Assembly: GCA_017656295.1 (NCBI GenBank)
Contig: JACDOC010000005.1
Location: 1 to 64,000, forward strand
Direction: 5' to 3'
Length of the DNA stretch: 64,000 nt
Source: Bacillus sp. (in: firmicutes)
GTDB lineage: Bacteria > Bacillota > Bacilli > Bacillales > JACDOC01
Numbering within the stretch: position 1 is the stretch's first letter; each line of letters begins with the position of its first letter. Below are positions 17,216-26,765 of this stretch, piece by piece. Below the pieces are notes generated by a model. It saw only the letters and a program-made list of their open reading frames with translations, had not been told where the DNA came from and made no database searches. A program made the translations under genes and the position numbers.

Positions 17216-17698
17216 ATGGCCAATATTACAAATGAAATGATTTTACAGGCGATTAAAGAACTAGCGGATCAACTAAAAAATCATACGGAACAAACGAACC
17301 AGCGTTTTGAACAAATCGATCGTCGTTTTGAACAAATTGACCAACGATTCGAACAAATCGACCAACGCTTTAAACAAATTGACCAACGATTCGAACAAAT
17401 CGACCAACGCTTTAAACAAATTGACCAACGATTCGAACAAATCGACCAACGCTTTGAGCAAATTGACCAACGCTTTGAGCAAATTGAACAACACTTTCAG
17501 CAAATCGAACAAAAATTTGAACAAACGAATCAACAATTGACAGACATGAATAATCGGCTGAACCAAGTTGAACAAACGATCAAAGAGATGGACAAACAGC
17601 TCACTGACGTAGCAAACGGTCAAAAAATTCTCGTGGAAGAATTGTTTGACAACAAAAAAGAAATCAAGCGAGTCAAAAATGCCTTAAACATGTATTAG
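17216..17698 (+). CDS. Heptad-repeat coiled-coil protein
   Basis: The 160-residue protein is almost entirely coiled coil. Residues 29-105 are eleven back-to-back seven-residue units of the form Q-R-F-E/K-Q-I-D. A less regular coiled coil follows, with a basic C-terminus. There is no signal peptide or membrane helix. The start at 17216 has AAAGGAGAG at proper spacing; an in-frame upstream ATG lacks one. Similar short proteins are common in Bacilli but of unknown role. The repeat can change length by slipped pairing without breaking the frame. Confidence 0.8.
   Translation: MANITNEMILQAIKELADQLKNHTEQTNQRFEQIDRRFEQIDQRFEQIDQRFKQIDQRFEQIDQRFKQIDQRFEQIDQRFEQIDQRFEQIEQHFQQIEQKFEQTNQQLTDMNNRLNQVEQTIKEMDKQLTDVANGQKILVEELFDNKKEIKRVKNALNMY
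17300..17530 (+). repeat. 21-bp tandem repeat array within the coiled-coil gene
   Basis: About eleven 21-base units. In the middle, two unit types alternate (one coding QRFEQID, the other QRFKQID) to give a near-identical 42-base higher-order repeat, which implies recent duplication of the double unit. Confidence 0.9.
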
Positions 17699-17771
17699 CC
17701 ATTAAAGCGTGTTTGCTGTTAACGTTAGAAAACGACATATTGAAATATCTTCCCACCCATCATTGGTGGAA

Positions 17772-18515
17772 TCACCGTTTTTTTACCTTTTCCAATAACT
17801 CGTCGTACAACTTTTGTGTTTCATTATTATTCTTTCGATTAAGAATGATATAATCATCACCTTTTTCAACATATAAATACGGTTCATATCCATTGTGAAC
17901 AAATAATTTCCCTCCACCGTAAGGTTTTTCTAATCGAAATGAGCCTTTCAATCGACCAAAGGCTGCAAAACCGTTCGTTTTCACAATTACTTCTGGAAGT
18001 TCATTCAACAATTTTACTTGACTGATCTCCTCAATCGGCCATTCCACCCCATAGAAACCCGTCACCTTCAAATGCTGATCATCAATGATAATCTCGTTTT
18101 CTTGAAAACCAAAATAGCCTAGCACCGTAACGAATACAATGACAATTACCGTAATAATTCCCGAAATCCAGTAATTTTTTTTGCGCTTATGAGCTAATTC
18201 GTATTTTTGAACATACACCGTTCCGCCAAAGAGTACGATTACGAACAACCCCAAACCAATATCAAAACCAAATGGCACTCGAAACAAAGCTAAAACAACC
18301 GAAACGAATAAAATGATAAACGTATAAAGGAGCAATTTCCCGATGGCTTGTGGATATCCGTTTTCAATTAATTGCTGTTGTTCTTCTTTCGAGCGATTGT
18401 AAAAACCTGATATAAAACTATATTCTTTTTTCTTCAAAACTAAATACGTCATTCCACCATGAATGATAAGCGTAAACCCCATGATGATAAGAAAAGCGAT
18501 CATGGACACGGTCAT
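17772..18515 (-). CDS. Membrane protein with DUF3784-like and PH-like regions
   Basis: The 247-residue protein has about four transmembrane helices (first at 5-27, two around 60-100, one at 115-135), then a C-terminal region of about 110 residues with the alternating strands of a bacterial PH-like domain (EIIIDDQHLKVTGFYGVEW onward). The first part recalls DUF3784. No function is known. It may form a unit with the small gene upstream. Confidence 0.65.
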   Translation of the reverse strand: MTVSMIAFLIIMGFTLIIHGGMTYLVLKKKEYSFISGFYNRSKEEQQQLIENGYPQAIGKLLLYTFIILFVSVVLALFRVPFGFDIGLGLFVIVLFGGTVYVQKYELAHKRKKNYWISGIITVIVIVFVTVLGYFGFQENEIIIDDQHLKVTGFYGVEWPIEEISQVKLLNELPEVIVKTNGFAAFGRLKGSFRLEKPYGGGKLFVHNGYEPYLYVEKGDDYIILNRKNNNETQKLYDELLEKVKKR

Positions 18516-18558
18516 TTCACCTCGATTACCTTTGTATTCTTTTGTAATTTTTTACGTC

Positions 18559-18741
18559 CTAGGAACCGATTGGTTTCAGTATTTTTTGCAAAAAAAGAGC
18601 CTCTTGATTAAAAGTGCTCTCTATATTTAAGTATTTATAAAAAAAAATTACTGCTCGTTTTTGTATCTTGGTTGTCCAAACATCAATTAAGCTACAAATG
18701 AACACAGAAATAACTAAAACCACAATGACTGTGTAATTCAC
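18559..18741 (-). CDS. Small single-pass membrane protein
   Basis: A 60-residue product starts with GTG preceded by a strong AGGAGGGATAAAC site. Residues 3-22 form a hydrophobic helix, followed by a basic region. It lies 43 bases upstream of the PH-like membrane protein on the same strand. I do not recognise it, but the ribosome site supports translation. Confidence 0.5.
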   Translation of the reverse strand: MNYTVIVVLVISVFICSLIDVWTTKIQKRAVIFFYKYLNIESTFNQEALFLQKILKPIGS

Positions 18742-18899
18742 GTTTATCCCTCCTCCTCATATGTATAAAGATGAAAGCAAAATAAAACTTAGGAGGAATG
18801 GTGAATTCTCCTATTTTTTTCTTACCTATCCAAATATTCGTAACCTTTTCATAACAAAATCAGTCTAATTGTTGACTGAACTCTAAGGAGGAAAAATAA

Positions 18900-19595
18900 A
18901 TGACACATTGGAAAATGACCATCATATGCACCATTTTGTTTGTTTTTTTAAGTGCCTGCAGCACTCAACATACATCCCCTATGACAGAAAAAGACGATCC
19001 AGTTGTTGAACCAGCTCCTGACCACCCGGTTGATCACACTGAGCCATCGGATGATAACAACGGTACCGATCCTGACACGCCAGTATCCTCTCCTGCCAAA
19101 GAGGATCAAACGATTCGCTTATTCGAAACGGTTTTAACTTATGAAATGGAGGGAATGAAAGAAGAAAAAATAGGTTACTTACGGGAAAGCAAGAATCAAG
19201 GATATTCCTTTTATGTGATGGAAGGGTATCAATTTGCAGAAGAAGAACCAGGCAGAGACATCGTCATGTTAGAAGCCAATCCTGATATTTACATGAGAAT
19301 AGAAGTACTTTCAGATGACGTGAACTTCGTAGTAATCAAAGAAAATACGAAAGCGACATTAGAGGCTGGGTTCGATGAAGTATTTGAAATTACAGAAGGA
19401 ATTCCGAAACATGAATTGTTCAACGATGTTGTCTATCTGATGGCCGCTCACAACGAAGAAACAAAAGCTGAGTCTTATGTAATTAAAGGAAACAAAACCC
19501 GTCCACATTTAAGAATTACTTGTGTTGGCGTTCATGAAGTCGAAAGTTTTTCACCGTTCTGGACGATGGCCCACACAATCGAACGGCAAGAATAA
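18900..19595 (+). CDS. Putative lipoprotein
   Basis: The 231-residue product has a signal peptide with lipobox LSAC (Cys at about residue 20), an acidic Pro/Asp-rich linker to about residue 65, and a compact C-terminal domain without a family I recognise. It should be anchored to the outer face of the membrane. AAGGAGG precedes the ATG. It is a single gene closed by a terminator. Confidence 0.75.
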   Translation: MTHWKMTIICTILFVFLSACSTQHTSPMTEKDDPVVEPAPDHPVDHTEPSDDNNGTDPDTPVSSPAKEDQTIRLFETVLTYEMEGMKEEKIGYLRESKNQGYSFYVMEGYQFAEEEPGRDIVMLEANPDIYMRIEVLSDDVNFVVIKENTKATLEAGFDEVFEITEGIPKHELFNDVVYLMAAHNEETKAESYVIKGNKTRPHLRITCVGVHEVESFSPFWTMAHTIERQE

Positions 19596-19600
19596 AAGAG

Positions 19601-19632
19601 AAAGAGCAGCTATTTTGGTGGCTGCTCTTTTA
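19601..19632 (+). terminator. Rho-independent terminator after the lipoprotein gene
   Basis: AAAGAGCAGC pairs with GCTGCTCTTT over a 10-base loop, then T-run. Confidence 0.9.
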
Positions 19633-20177
19633 ATCGTTATTCCTAATTAAGGATTAATTTGTTTTTTACGTAGCAGTAAATAGCCAGACACCTTTAGACT
19701 GATTTCTGCGAAAAATAATACGAATTATAATTGTAATTTTTTTACATATTTTACAATGAAAAATCTGGATGTTTTTGTCAACATTAAATTTAGTGAGAGC
19801 AACCACTTCAAAAATAAGCCACTTTACCGATATCTTTTCTCATTTTTAGGATCTGTTGGATGTATCATAATACAAAAACAGAATCTTCCATTGGATTTTT
19901 ATACTCGCCTATACATATAAATTTTAGATACATATCCTATTTAACAGACAGGCAAGATCATCATGATCCGAACTACCCGCACAAGGAAACATATGATTTA
20001 ATATACACAAGCCAGTAAAAGAGCCGGACATAAATTCAGTGTTAAATCCAACAAAAAAGAGGAGAGTTCATTCTCCTCTCAGACTGCCCGAAAAAATCGC
20101 CCAATACAGGCGATTTTTTCAAACATATATGTCCACTTGTTCTCATAAAATGGACAAGAGAAAGATCTAAAGATATT
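19633..20177. other. A/T-rich intergenic stretch with two hairpins
   Basis: No gene is seen. GAGGAGA/TCTCCTC at about 20059-20079 and a perfect AAAAAATCGCC/GGCGATTTTTT hairpin at 20091-20119 lie close together. The second is a bidirectional terminator by form, although no gene ends next to it, so the pair may be a relic or the end of a small RNA. Confidence 0.5.
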
Positions 20178-20834
20178 ATGAATAGAAATATCATCCTAGA
20201 AAGGTCGTTAAAGAAAATGAATCGTCATTTATATACATATGTTTTACTTTTCATTGGTGCTGTCGTGCAAGGAACTTCTATGGCCATTTTCTTGTTCCCG
20301 CATTCCATTCCATCAGGTGGAGCCGCAGGATTGACGATTTTAATGAACCATTGGTTGCATCTTCCGTTAGGCCTTGCATTATGGGTTGCCAATTTCTCTT
20401 TTTTAGTTTTAGCATTGAAATACTTTGGCTACTCTTGGACGATTCGAACCATGTATTCGGTGACAATTACATCTATTACCGTAAATCTAATAACGGAATA
20501 CGTTTCATTCCCGCACGTGAACCTTTGGCTGGATCTATTATGCGGCAGCATTCTCTTTGGGATTGGAGTAGGAATATTAATTCGTCATGGAGCTTCTAGC
20601 GGAGGGATGGTCATTCCTGCATTGATGATTGCAACTTATAAAGGCTGGAGTCCAGGGAAAGTGATGCTTGGGCTCAACCTTTTTATCTTTATATTAACGG
20701 CCTCGGTTATTGATTTTAAAATCGTTTTTTATGCAATATTATGTCAAACCATTTCAACGAATATAATTGATATCATTTACTATTTAAAATGGCCAAGCTT
20801 TCCATTTATTTCTCTAGGTTGGCGGAAAAAGTAA
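20178..20834 (+). CDS. YitT/YitE-family (UPF0750) membrane protein, short form
   Basis: The 218-residue protein has five to six hydrophobic helices with the family motif SIPSGGAAGLTILM and, later, RHGASSGGMVIPALMI. It matches the membrane half of the YitT family but lacks the C-terminal DUF2179 domain found in the longer members (about 280 residues). B. subtilis YitE is also short and lies in the yit cluster, so the position next to these sulfur genes fits YitE. Substrate unknown. An alternative start at 20217 is possible; neither has a good ribosome site. Confidence 0.75.
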   Translation: MNRNIILERSLKKMNRHLYTYVLLFIGAVVQGTSMAIFLFPHSIPSGGAAGLTILMNHWLHLPLGLALWVANFSFLVLALKYFGYSWTIRTMYSVTITSITVNLITEYVSFPHVNLWLDLLCGSILFGIGVGILIRHGASSGGMVIPALMIATYKGWSPGKVMLGLNLFIFILTASVIDFKIVFYAILCQTISTNIIDIIYYLKWPSFPFISLGWRKK

Positions 20835-20845
20835 CGATCAAAGAA

Positions 20846-21442
20846 TTAGATGATTTCTTTTTCTTGTAAAAAAGAAATGATCTTTTCCGCTGATTCTTCG
20901 ATCGTTAACAAATTTGTTTCGATTATTAAATCAGGATTCAGCGGCTCTTCATAAGGGGAACTAATACCTGTAAATTCATGAATTTCCCCTTTTCTTGCCT
21001 TACTGTATAAACCCTTTGGGTCCCGAAATTCACAAACATTTAATGGACATTTTACGTATATTTCAAAAAATTCCCCTTTAGAAAAAAGAGTTTTAACCAT
21101 ATCCCGATCTTTACGAAAGGGAGATATAAATGGCGTTAAAACAATTTGACCACTGTCAACAAAAAGTTTAGCTACTTCCCCAATTCTGCGAATATTTTCT
21201 TTTCGATCCTCTTTGCTAAACGAAAGATCTTTGTTTAAACCGTGTCTAATATTGTCTCCATCCAATACATAACTTCTGATCCCTTTTTCAAATAATTTCT
21301 TATCAACGGTATTCGCCAATGTCGATTTTCCTGAACCAGATAGTCCTGTAAACCATAATGTACAACTTTTATGTTGGTTTAATCGTTGCCGATCTTGTTT
21401 GGTTACAAGCGCAGGATGCCAAATAATATGACTTTGTTTCAT
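20846..21442 (-). CDS. cysC: Adenylylsulfate (APS) kinase
   Basis: The 198-residue kinase makes PAPS from APS and ATP. It has the P-loop GLSGSGKST, the LDGDNIRHGLNKDLSFS segment that binds APS, and CEFRDPKGLYSKARKGEI. It is the last gene of the sulfate operon, 15 bases after sat. In B. subtilis the homologue YisZ belongs to the same neighbourhood. Confidence 0.95.
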   Translation of the reverse strand: MKQSHIIWHPALVTKQDRQRLNQHKSCTLWFTGLSGSGKSTLANTVDKKLFEKGIRSYVLDGDNIRHGLNKDLSFSKEDRKENIRRIGEVAKLFVDSGQIVLTPFISPFRKDRDMVKTLFSKGEFFEIYVKCPLNVCEFRDPKGLYSKARKGEIHEFTGISSPYEEPLNPDLIIETNLLTIEESAEKIISFLQEKEII

Positions 21443-21457
21443 AAATCCTCATCTCCC

Positions 21458-22597
21458 CTATATTGGCTGCTTTTCATTCTTCATTAGTACATCGATGACC
21501 TCCGGACGACTAAATTCTTTTGGAGGTCTTATGCCTTGTTTTAACATTTGTCGTACTTTGGTTCCTGACAATATCACTCGATCTTCTTTATTGTGTGGAC
21601 ATGTTTTAGCAGATGCCATTCCTCCGCATTGTAAACAATAAAAACTGTGTTCAAAAAATAACGGCTGAATCCCTAATTCTTCGTCAGAAAAATAGGAAAA
21701 TATTTTTTGCGCATCATAAGTACCGTAATAACTTCCTACACCAGCATGATCCCGTCCGACAATAAAATGGGTACAGCCAAAGTTTTTCCGAACGATGGCA
21801 TGAAAGATAGCTTCCCTTGGTCCAGCATATCTCATAGAGGCTGTAAAAACGGATAACAGTACACGGTCTGTTGGGTAATATTTTTTTAGCAACACTTCAT
21901 AGCTTTCCATCCGGATATCGCTTGGGATATCGTCAGATTTCGTTTCACCTACGAGCGGATGTAAAAAAAGACCATCAACGGTTTCTAACGCACATTTTTG
22001 AATATATTCATGAGCCCGATGCACCGGATTTCTCGTTTGAAAACCGACAATGGTTTTCCACTTTCTTTTTTTAAATATTTCTCTTGTATGAGAAGGATCA
22101 AGTAAATACTCACTAAATTTTGCTTTTTTCAAACGTTTGACCATAATGACCGGGCCACCTACATATACATCTGGACGGCTCCATAATTTTGCAACACCTG
22201 GATGAGCAAGATCTTTTGTTCGAAAGACGTTAATGGCTTCTTGTTCTTTATCTGGGGAAAATAAATCCGATATTTCGATGACACCGTAAACTTCTCCGTT
22301 CATCACCAGTTTGGCAAATTGGCCAATTTTTAATTGAGCGGCTTTTTCACGGCTGACCGTTAAAGTAATAGGAATCGACCACGGTTCACCCGATGCTAAC
22401 CTCATATCATTTACGACGGATTCGTAATTTTTTTGATCCATAAACCCCTCTAATGGGCTGTATGCTCCAGTAGCAATTAGTTCTAAATCACTTAATGCCA
22501 TCTGATCCAACGGAATGTCATGTTTAATATCAGATACATTGTATGTTGGATAAAATCGATTGACTAATTTTCCTCCATGAGGGATACTTCTTGTCAA
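21458..22597 (-). CDS. sat: Sulfate adenylyltransferase (ATP sulfurylase)
   Basis: The 379-residue enzyme makes APS from sulfate and ATP. The ATP-site motif [12 protein letters not shown] and the later VGRDHAGVG are present, as is the zinc-ribbon-like [15 protein letters not shown] segment found in the Bacillus type. The start is a TTG at 22597 with GGAGG nine bases upstream, giving the family N-terminus [13 protein letters not shown]; a longer upstream frame runs back into cysH and is spurious. It begins 25 bases after cysH. Confidence 0.95.
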   Translation of the reverse strand: MTRSIPHGGKLVNRFYPTYNVSDIKHDIPLDQMALSDLELIATGAYSPLEGFMDQKNYESVVNDMRLASGEPWSIPITLTVSREKAAQLKIGQFAKLVMNGEVYGVIEISDLFSPDKEQEAINVFRTKDLAHPGVAKLWSRPDVYVGGPVIMVKRLKKAKFSEYLLDPSHTREIFKKRKWKTIVGFQTRNPVHRAHEYIQKCALETVDGLFLHPLVGETKSDDIPSDIRMESYEVLLKKYYPTDRVLLSVFTASMRYAGPREAIFHAIVRKNFGCTHFIVGRDHAGVGSYYGTYDAQKIFSYFSDEELGIQPLFFEHSFYCLQCGGMASAKTCPHNKEDRVILSGTKVRQMLKQGIRPPKEFSRPEVIDVLMKNEKQPI

Positions 22598-22622
22598 TTT
22601 TGTTACCTCCAATTTTTTCTCT

Positions 22623-23330
22623 TTAATTATGAAGCCCACATTCTGTTTTTTCTTTATTGATCCAACGCCCTGCCCGCAAATTGGTTCCTTCCAACACTTT
22701 AGCGGTACATGGTTCACAACCAATACTCGGATAATGTTGGTCATGGAGTTGATTGTATGGAATTTGATGAATACGAATATAGGACCAGACATCTTCCCAT
22801 GACCAGTCAATTAAAGGACAAATTTTTATTTTTTCAAATTTATCATCTTTGTTAATATAATTGATGTTTTTCCTTGTGGAAGACTGTTCACGGCGAAGAC
22901 CAGTCATCCAGGCATCATGATTGGTTAAAACTTTTTTCAAAGGCTGAATTTTACGTAGGTAACAACAAAGATTCGGATTTTTCTCCCACAAACGGTCACC
23001 ATAATTTGCGTTTTGCTGATTGACAGAAATATCAGATTTTATCATTTCAATCTTTAAAGTCGGGTATTTTTCTTTTATTCGATCGATTAATTCGTATGTT
23101 TCGTTAAAATGCAAATCCGTATCAAGGAAAATAATTTTCGCAAAAGGGTTTATTTTACTAATGATGTCGACCAATACAACACCTTCAGCACCAAAACTGC
23201 ACGCATAAATCATTTTTTCTTCGTATTCCTTATACGCCCATTTAATGACATCAACAAAATCTTTGAAACCATTTTGCAATTGTTGTACATAGTCTTGATC
23301 CCAACGATCATAAGTTAGTGTGCTACCCAA
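22623..23330 (-). CDS. cysH: APS/PAPS reductase, [4Fe-4S] type
   Basis: The 235-residue thioredoxin-dependent reductase yields sulfite from APS or PAPS. It has the paired CC in NLCCYLRK, the CEPC motif that completes a [4Fe-4S] site, [10 protein letters not shown], and the catalytic Cys in the C-terminal ECGLH. The iron-sulfur cysteines mark the APS-reducing branch; the B. subtilis enzyme uses both substrates. It overlaps the phosphatase gene by 16 bases. Confidence 0.93.
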   Translation of the reverse strand: MGSTLTYDRWDQDYVQQLQNGFKDFVDVIKWAYKEYEEKMIYACSFGAEGVVLVDIISKINPFAKIIFLDTDLHFNETYELIDRIKEKYPTLKIEMIKSDISVNQQNANYGDRLWEKNPNLCCYLRKIQPLKKVLTNHDAWMTGLRREQSSTRKNINYINKDDKFEKIKICPLIDWSWEDVWSYIRIHQIPYNQLHDQHYPSIGCEPCTAKVLEGTNLRAGRWINKEKTECGLHN

Positions 23331-23887
23331 TGATGGTTCCCCCCTAAAGAATGATTGATAAAATCCAATGGTATTAACGTATTGTTTTCAACAACAATCT
23401 GATTCATTTTATTGACATTTCCGATTTCATGGATGGATGTAACTGCTCTGATCCAAGAACCATGCCCAAATACTAAAATCTTTTGATAGGATGCATATTT
23501 TTCTAAAAAAGCGAAAATCCGATTTTCAAAATCAGCAAGACTTTCTCCCAAAACGAGATGTCTCGGATGTTCCAACCACTCACTTTGGTATTTTTCAATT
23601 AATTTCCTTTTTTCTATGCCTTCAAATGAGCCAAAATCTAACTCATCTAAGAGTTCTTCACATCTATAATTTGTAAATCCATAATGAGTGGCAGTTTGTT
23701 GGGTTCTTTTTAACGTACTAGTTAGAACGATATCAAACGGACCCATTTCATTTAATAGTTGTTTATTTTTTTGAATTTGTTTCGAAACATTTGGTGTGAT
23801 TGGATCGATCGGGACATCTCTTCTTCCTTGAAGCAGTCCTTTCTTATTCCAATCCGTCGGTAAATGACGAATTAAGAAAATAAGCAT
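23315..23887 (-). CDS. Histidine phosphatase, possible phosphosulfolactate phosphatase
   Basis: The 190-residue protein belongs to the phosphoglycerate-mutase-like histidine phosphatase family. The catalytic motif is RHLPTDWN (the usual RHG is RHL here), with the second arginine in TLKRTQQTA, the acid in DELDFGSFEG and the second histidine in VFGHGSWIR. It overlaps comA by 16 bases and cysH by 16 bases. In the B. subtilis yit cluster the gene beside comA (yitD) is comB (yitC), the 2-phosphosulfolactate phosphatase. comB is absent here, so this unrelated phosphatase may do that step. Family assignment is firm, substrate is inference. Confidence 0.85.
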   Translation of the reverse strand: MLIFLIRHLPTDWNKKGLLQGRRDVPIDPITPNVSKQIQKNKQLLNEMGPFDIVLTSTLKRTQQTATHYGFTNYRCEELLDELDFGSFEGIEKRKLIEKYQSEWLEHPRHLVLGESLADFENRIFAFLEKYASYQKILVFGHGSWIRAVTSIHEIGNVNKMNQIVVENNTLIPLDFINHSLGGNHHWVAH

Positions 23888-24639
23888 TTGGTTTCCTCCA
23901 AAAAAAATGTTTCGCTTCTCAGTCCAGAGCGTTGAGCTTCCAACATTAAAATATCTTGAGGCTTGACATTTCCTAAATTTACGTTTGGGCCTAAAAGATT
24001 AATGAAAAACATTTGCTGTTTTGGTGTTGGAGCTTCGAAAATAATTTTCCGTATATCGGTGTATTGAATGAAATCATTTATTAAATGTTTTTTTACTTTT
24101 CCATCACTTTCATAAATCCCCACGGTTCCTGAATCTCTTCCTTCCACCATGATATATTCGCAGCCTGCTTCTAAGAGTGCTTGAACTTCTTCTAACCATT
24201 GGGTATTTGTGTACACCTTCGAGTGATCTTTAGATCCAACTTCACCAATCACGTGGAATAAACTTTTCATTTGGTTGATCAATTCAATTCGTTTCTCTAG
24301 CGGAATGTCCAATGTGCCGTCTGAAACTTCAATCCACTCTATTTTGAGATCCTTTAAAAATTCAACATATTCATTGATTTTTTCTTGATAATAGGCTTTT
24401 TCAAACAATGTCCCGCCACAATATGGCTGAATATCATATTCCTTGTACAATTCGATTTTTCTTTTCAAATTGGGTGTTACATAGGCTGAACCGATTCCGA
24501 TTTTTGCAAGATCAATAAAAGAATGATAATCGGATAAAATATGAGTTAATTCACCAACTGGGATACCAAAATCAGCTATAACGGTAATACCGTAACGACG
24601 GTTTTTTTTTACTCTTGTAGGTAATGACAAAAAGTTCAT
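23872..24639 (-). CDS. Phosphosulfolactate synthase (ComA/YitD family)
   Basis: ComA adds sulfite to phosphoenolpyruvate to give 2-phospho-3-sulfolactate. The 255-residue TIM-barrel protein has the family segments [39 protein letters not shown], and [13 protein letters not shown]. In Bacillus the product is the precursor of 3-sulfolactate stored in spores, and the genes lie with sulfate-reduction genes that supply sulfite, as here. It is the first gene of the minus-strand operon. GGAGG is 13 bases from the ATG, a slightly long spacing. Confidence 0.9.
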   Translation of the reverse strand: MNFLSLPTRVKKNRRYGITVIADFGIPVGELTHILSDYHSFIDLAKIGIGSAYVTPNLKRKIELYKEYDIQPYCGGTLFEKAYYQEKINEYVEFLKDLKIEWIEVSDGTLDIPLEKRIELINQMKSLFHVIGEVGSKDHSKVYTNTQWLEEVQALLEAGCEYIMVEGRDSGTVGIYESDGKVKKHLINDFIQYTDIRKIIFEAPTPKQQMFFINLLGPNVNLGNVKPQDILMLEAQRSGLRSETFFLEETKCLFS

Positions 24640-24817
24640 ATTTGGGTACTCGCCTCCTTTTCCTTACAATTGCTATGCTATTCAGTTCATAGGCGATTGG
24701 TGTATAAATACAACCTTTGTATTTAAACTATCTATTTATTCAGCGAATAGAGGAAAGAAAGTTGACTTAAAATATGAAAGTGTTCCAATTTTTCTCGTTA
24801 AGGAGTTGATATCGCCT

Positions 24818-26065
24818 TTGTCTAAAAATAAACATACAGGAATGACAATAGCTGCGATTGGTTCTATTCCATTAATTTTAGTGTTAGGTAACTCTATGCT
24901 TATCCCGATTCTTCCAAAGATAAAGGCTGAACTAAATTTGACACAATTTAAAGTCAGCTTAATTATTACTGTTTTTTCTGTTGCCGCAGCGATTTCCATT
25001 CCGTTACTAGGGTATTTGTCCGATCGGTTTACCCGAAAAGCCATTATTATTCCCTCATTAATTTTGTATGGAGCAGGAGGACTGTTAGCCGGTTTTGCTG
25101 CCGCATGGTTTTCACATGCATACATGTGGATTTTAACTGGAAGGGTTATTCAAGGTATAGGGGCAGCTGGAACAGCGCCTATAGCCATGGCTTTAACCGG
25201 AGACTTGTTTAAGGGAGGCCAGCAAAGTAAAGTACTTGGATTGGTTGAAGCATCCAACGGATTTGGAAAAGTTATTTCACCCATTATTGGTTCTTTAATC
25301 GCTTTAATTATTTGGTATGCTGCTTTCTTTGTATTTCCAATCTTTTGTTTAATCTCCATTTTATTGACAATATTTTTTATAAAAGAAAAACGAACGAAAA
25401 ATGATCATCTGCCTGTTAAAAACTATGTAAAGGGGTTGTTTACAGTCTTCAAGCATGAAGGCCGATGGCTCTTTACGGCCTATTTAGCAGGAGCAACTTG
25501 TTTATTTACTTTGTTTGGAATCCTTTTTTATATCTCTGATATCGTAGAGAAAACCTACAAAATAGACGGGGTACTAAAGGGGGCGATATTAGCCATTCCG
25601 TTGCTTTTTATGACAACCACTTCCTACATAACAGGCAACAAAATTGGCAAGAAAATGAAACTAATGAAACAGTTAATTATTATTGGGCTTTTACTAATGA
25701 CAGTCTCATTTTCAACGCTCGTATTTTTTGATCGCCTTATTCCGTTTTTATCCATTCTCGTCATTAGTAGCATTGGCACAGGTTTGGTTCTTCCTTGTAT
25801 TAACAGCTTTATAACTGGGGCAGTTTCAGCTGATCGAAGAGGTTTTGTCACTTCCCTTTACGGGTCGGTTCGATTTTTAGGTGCTGCCATCGGTCCGCCA
25901 ATTTATGGTTTGTTAATGGAATGGTCAAAGACAGGGATGTTTTTGTCTACTGCTGGTTTAACGTTAATTGTTGCTATTTTATGCTTGTTTTTGATTCGTG
26001 TTAAAAAACAAGGATCACCCGAAGAGTCGAGCGACTCATTATTTCAAAAGTTGCAGTTTACTTAA
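24818..26065 (+). CDS. MFS transporter (YitG-like position)
   Basis: The product, about 415 residues, has twelve transmembrane helices and the MFS loop [10 protein letters not shown] between helices 2 and 3. It is divergent from the comA operon. B. subtilis carries an MFS gene (yitG) in the same cluster, so a role in exporting or importing a sulfur compound is possible but unproven. The TTG at 24818 is preferred as start because the TTG at 24806 touches the AAGGAG site. Confidence 0.85.
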   Translation: MSKNKHTGMTIAAIGSIPLILVLGNSMLIPILPKIKAELNLTQFKVSLIITVFSVAAAISIPLLGYLSDRFTRKAIIIPSLILYGAGGLLAGFAAAWFSHAYMWILTGRVIQGIGAAGTAPIAMALTGDLFKGGQQSKVLGLVEASNGFGKVISPIIGSLIALIIWYAAFFVFPIFCLISILLTIFFIKEKRTKNDHLPVKNYVKGLFTVFKHEGRWLFTAYLAGATCLFTLFGILFYISDIVEKTYKIDGVLKGAILAIPLLFMTTTSYITGNKIGKKMKLMKQLIIIGLLLMTVSFSTLVFFDRLIPFLSILVISSIGTGLVLPCINSFITGAVSADRRGFVTSLYGSVRFLGAAIGPPIYGLLMEWSKTGMFLSTAGLTLIVAILCLFLIRVKKQGSPEESSDSLFQKLQFT

Positions 26066-26080
26066 AAGGGGGTACCTTCA

Positions 26081-26383
26081 TTGCAAATTTATTTTTCACC
26101 AGAAGTATTTACGCCCTATTTTCACGTATTAAATGTGGTGAATCAAAATCAAAAAGCCGTGGGATATTTAACCTTTTTGATGGACGAAAAAAAAATGTAT
26201 GTTTTCGGACATTTGCAAGATAAAGGGGTTTCAGAAGATTTTAAGGATTTAATCAAACCATATATTCAAGGAATGTCGAAAACAAAAGAAGATATGGAAG
26301 TGTATTCGTATATTTCTTGTGGCGGAGAAAAGATGGATATCAATAGTGAAGAAGAATCGGATACAGGAGAGAAAGACGGATAA
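26081..26383 (+). CDS. Unknown 100-residue protein
   Basis: A TTG start follows AAGGGGG at proper spacing, 15 bases after the MFS gene, so the two are probably cotranscribed. The product has an alternating-strand N-terminal half and an acidic, disordered C-terminus ending in DGEKDG-like residues. No membrane helix or motif is recognised. Confidence 0.6.
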   Translation: MQIYFSPEVFTPYFHVLNVVNQNQKAVGYLTFLMDEKKMYVFGHLQDKGVSEDFKDLIKPYIQGMSKTKEDMEVYSYISCGGEKMDINSEEESDTGEKDG

Positions 26384-26477
26384 CAATGATTTATTAAATA
26401 CGATGAAGAGCAAGTGTATCTGCGGAAAAATTCTTACACATTCAAGCATGAATTTGACTAAAAAATAAAAAACAAGC

Positions 26478-26524
26478 ATCCACCTTTAGGTATGGGACAT
26501 TCTCCATATTGGGTGGATTTTTTT
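26478..26524 (+). terminator. Rho-independent terminator with stacked stems
   Basis: ATCCACC pairs with GGTGGAT, enclosing a second TATGG/CCATA stem; a T-run of seven follows. Confidence 0.85.
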
Positions 26525-26765
26525 ATGCCCCTATGATGTACACGTAATGCTTTTGCAATACCCTTCGATTGGATTGATTTCTGCACCAGAACCGGTTCAG
26601 AAGATCCAACAAAATGACTATTACGCTCGAGAGCTAAATATTTAATTTTGTGCTTCAACTGTATCACTTTTTTTTGATCTGCATTTAATAATATAGGCTT
26701 TAGCACAATTCCCATAATAAGGTGCATCAGTTTATAAAAGCAAAAAAGGAGGCTGTTTTTGTGGG

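Noticed and set aside
17300-17530. Regular 21-base repeats that look like a CRISPR array
   Set aside because: There are no unique spacers; the repeats are an in-frame coiled-coil heptad code.
17273-17623. 116-codon minus-strand frame across the repeat array
   Set aside because: It is a shadow of the repeated coiled-coil code, kept open by the repeat itself.
21458-22810. A longer sat reading frame starting at 22810
   Set aside because: The extra 71 residues lie inside cysH; the TTG at 22597 has a perfect ribosome site and gives the family N-terminus.
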